Positions 6,440 through 7,875 of a stretch of 7,875 nt of DNA are shown piece after piece. Position 1 is the stretch's first letter; each line of letters begins with the position of its first letter. The notes beneath the pieces were generated by a model. It was given only the letters and a program-made list of their open reading frames with translations, was not told the DNA's origin and ran no database searches. A program made the translations under genes and the position numbers. The stretch lies in the NCBI GenBank assembly GCA_947311795.1, contig CAMZLX010000044.1, forward strand, positions 1 to 7,875, read 5' to 3'. This DNA comes from an uncultured Zetaproteobacteria bacterium. Lineage in GTDB: Bacteria > Pseudomonadota > Zetaproteobacteria > Mariprofundales > Mariprofundaceae.

Positions 6440-7555
6440 GTGCGTTATTTATATTTGGTTGTTGCGAGTTTATGTGTAGCCCCCGTATGGCTTTGGGCTT
6501 CAGCGAGTTATGACATTCTTGCCGTTAAAAAAGAATTGACGGTGGAGAGTAAACAGCAAGGTCGTATGGTGATTGTAGATGAGAACCAACGCAACCGTAT
6601 TGTTCATCATTTCGCCAAGAAGCTTATGAAGTTTGATGACTTGGGTTTGGGCGATGTGCAGGGTGAAAAAAACAAACAAGACTTGGATGCACTGAAACAA
6701 AAACTAGAAGTTTTATTGCAAACGTATAAAGAAGAAGTGCGCCCCATCCTTTTGAATAATATCGTGTTAAAACGGAAAGATATTGGTGAAAAGATGAACA
6801 AAGTGGAGTTATCCAAGTTGGTGTTTCCAACCAAATATAACCATAAAATGCGAAAGCCTATAGGTGGAATTTTTCACTATAAACAAGACATTGATGATAG
6901 TTTTTTTGGTGAGCAATGGGTGGATGCAGGTTTGTTGGTTAACTTTCCTGAAATAGTGGATGAGCAATGGGTGAAAGAGGCACTACAAATGGATGCGGAA
7001 TTGATAGCATTTTGGCGCATTCACCTTGCGTATATGGATGGTATTAGCACGGCAAAAATTAAAACTGCGAAAAAAAGTGCTGTTGCCGTTACACCCGCAC
7101 AGGTAAAAACACAGATGAACGATTGGCCTGCATACAAGCGAGAGAAGGTGGTGCGTAAATTTGTACGCAAGATGCAAAAGCTTGATGATGATAAAGCATG
7201 GGATGCATTCAAACTGGATTTGATGGCTTTGTTGGAAACTTATGAATATACGGTGAAACCGATTTTGGTAGATAATGTGAATCAGCGTCGCCCTGACATG
7301 GGTGCGAGAGCCAACAGGGGTGATTTGATTGGTTTGTTTTACCCGCACAAGCGTAACTATAAAACGGGCAAGCCAATTTCGAGCAAGCTCAATCATCGTG
7401 GTAGTTCACAACAAAAGCTTGGTTATGCAATAAGGCAACCTGAGCTTATGCAGAATGCAGTAGTAAAACGCGCATTGGTGATGGAAGAAGAATTAGAGAC
7501 GTTGCTCGAAGAGCATAAAAGTTATATGAAATACGATAGAAGTGTGATGTATTAA
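6440..7555 (+). CDS. Exported protein of unknown function with two diverged tandem modules
   Basis: I do not recognise this 371-aa protein. Residues 1-22 look like a Sec signal peptide: Arg2, a hydrophobic core (YLVVASLCVAPVWLW) and an A-S-A site giving cleavage after Ala22, so it is probably periplasmic or secreted. The only cysteine (Cys12) is in the signal, not in a lipobox, and the mature part lacks cysteines and haem motifs. The mature part holds two copies of one module, about 50-200 and 231-364, joined by a Lys/Ala/Val-rich linker (about 202-228). Residues 92-147 align without gaps to 264-319 (22 of 56 identical by hand), and 168-199 to 332-363 (12 of 32). Shared elements include LL-x-TY, the V-[RK]-PIL core, a K-x-x-KPI segment and H-x-x-YM. 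The modules are basic and helix-rich. The start is GTG. It sits 9 nt after proB and 21 nt before proA, probably in one transcript. Confidence 0.88.
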   Translation: MRYLYLVVASLCVAPVWLWASASYDILAVKKELTVESKQQGRMVIVDENQRNRIVHHFAKKLMKFDDLGLGDVQGEKNKQDLDALKQKLEVLLQTYKEEVRPILLNNIVLKRKDIGEKMNKVELSKLVFPTKYNHKMRKPIGGIFHYKQDIDDSFFGEQWVDAGLLVNFPEIVDEQWVKEALQMDAELIAFWRIHLAYMDGISTAKIKTAKKSAVAVTPAQVKTQMNDWPAYKREKVVRKFVRKMQKLDDDKAWDAFKLDLMALLETYEYTVKPILVDNVNQRRPDMGARANRGDLIGLFYPHKRNYKTGKPISSKLNHRGSSQQKLGYAIRQPELMQNAVVKRALVMEEELETLLEEHKSYMKYDRSVMY

Positions 7556-7576
7556 GGTTGAAAAGAGGGTGATAAC

Positions 7577-7875
7577 ATGATAGATACAACAGCAATTATG
7601 CAAACATTAGGGCAACAAGCCAAAGCTTCGGCAGCCAGTTTGCGCATGGCAGATACCAACAAAAAGAATTCAGCGTTAAACCTTTCTGCTAAACGATTTC
7701 GTGAGGATATGGCGGATATATTGGCTGCCAGTGCGATTGATATGGACAATGCAGAGAAAAATAATCTTGAACCTGCTTTGAAAGACAGGCTGGCGCTAAA
7801 TGAAGAGCGCGTGGAAGCGATGGCACAAGGCTTGGAAGAGATTGCAGCCTTGCCCGACCCTGTGGGCGCTATTTC
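7577..7875 (+). CDS. proA: Gamma-glutamyl phosphate reductase ProA (3' end outside window)
   Basis: Reduces gamma-glutamyl phosphate with NADPH to glutamate-5-semialdehyde, the second step of proline synthesis, using the product of ProB. Only the first 99 codons are visible; the family is usually a little over 400 aa, and the catalytic cysteine lies beyond the window. The visible part matches the ProA N-terminus: LGQQAKAASASLRMADTNKK (11-30), helices ending in DMDNAEKNNLEPALKDRLAL, then an EERVEAMAQGLEEIAALPDP segment leading to VGAI at the edge. GAGGG at 7565-7569 is 7 nt before the ATG. It follows the exported-protein gene by 21 nt with no terminator between, so it is probably part of the obgE-proB transcript. 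Confidence 0.95.
   Translation, partial: MIDTTAIMQTLGQQAKASAASLRMADTNKKNSALNLSAKRFREDMADILAASAIDMDNAEKNNLEPALKDRLALNEERVEAMAQGLEEIAALPDPVGAI

Noticed and set aside
6983..7396. 137-codon minus-strand frame opposite the exported-protein gene
   Set aside because: The plus-strand protein has a signal peptide, a ribosome binding site and an internal duplication, so that strand is the coding one; the reverse frame has no support.
1..7875. Mobile element, CRISPR array, toxin-antitoxin or defence system
   Set aside because: I saw no transposase or integrase motif, no regular direct repeats with spacers, no terminal inverted repeats and no tRNA; all strong identifications are core genes.

Overview
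The window is a dense, plus-strand bacterial chromosome segment of housekeeping genes. The order is: unrecognised gene (5' cut) - murI - tmk - holB - rpmE - rplU - rpmA - terminator - obgE - proB - unrecognised exported protein - proA (3' cut). The L31 (four-cysteine form), L21, L27 (no cleavable N-terminal extension), HolB, ObgE and ProB (kinase plus PUA domain) sequences all look Gram-negative and proteobacterial. A gamma-, beta- or zeta-proteobacterium with moderate G+C fits. Genus cannot be fixed from the sequence alone, and nothing suggests a plasmid, phage or insertion sequence.

Region 1 (1-3214) is a run of tightly packed genes. The 3' part of an acidic, helix-rich protein of unknown function is followed after 9 nt by murI (glutamate racemase, for peptidoglycan D-glutamate). 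murI then overlaps tmk (thymidylate kinase) by ATGA, and tmk overlaps holB (DNA polymerase III delta prime) by ATGA, so the three are probably translationally coupled.

Region 2 (3215-4173) has a candidate sigma70-type promoter and a small leader hairpin, then the ribosomal protein genes rpmE (GTG start), rplU and rpmA. It closes with a textbook intrinsic terminator at 4144-4173.

Region 3 (4174-7875) holds obgE (ribosome-assembly GTPase), which overlaps proB (glutamate 5-kinase). A 371-aa protein with a predicted signal peptide and two diverged copies of one module follows, and then proA (gamma-glutamyl phosphate reductase). ProB and ProA carry out the first two steps of proline synthesis. 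The exported protein gene sits between them in the same direction with short gaps.

The most unusual item is that tandem-duplicated exported protein at 6440-7555, which I cannot assign to a family. No gene-free stretch exceeds about 100 bases. I see no CRISPR array, tRNA, rRNA, transposon or clear defence system.
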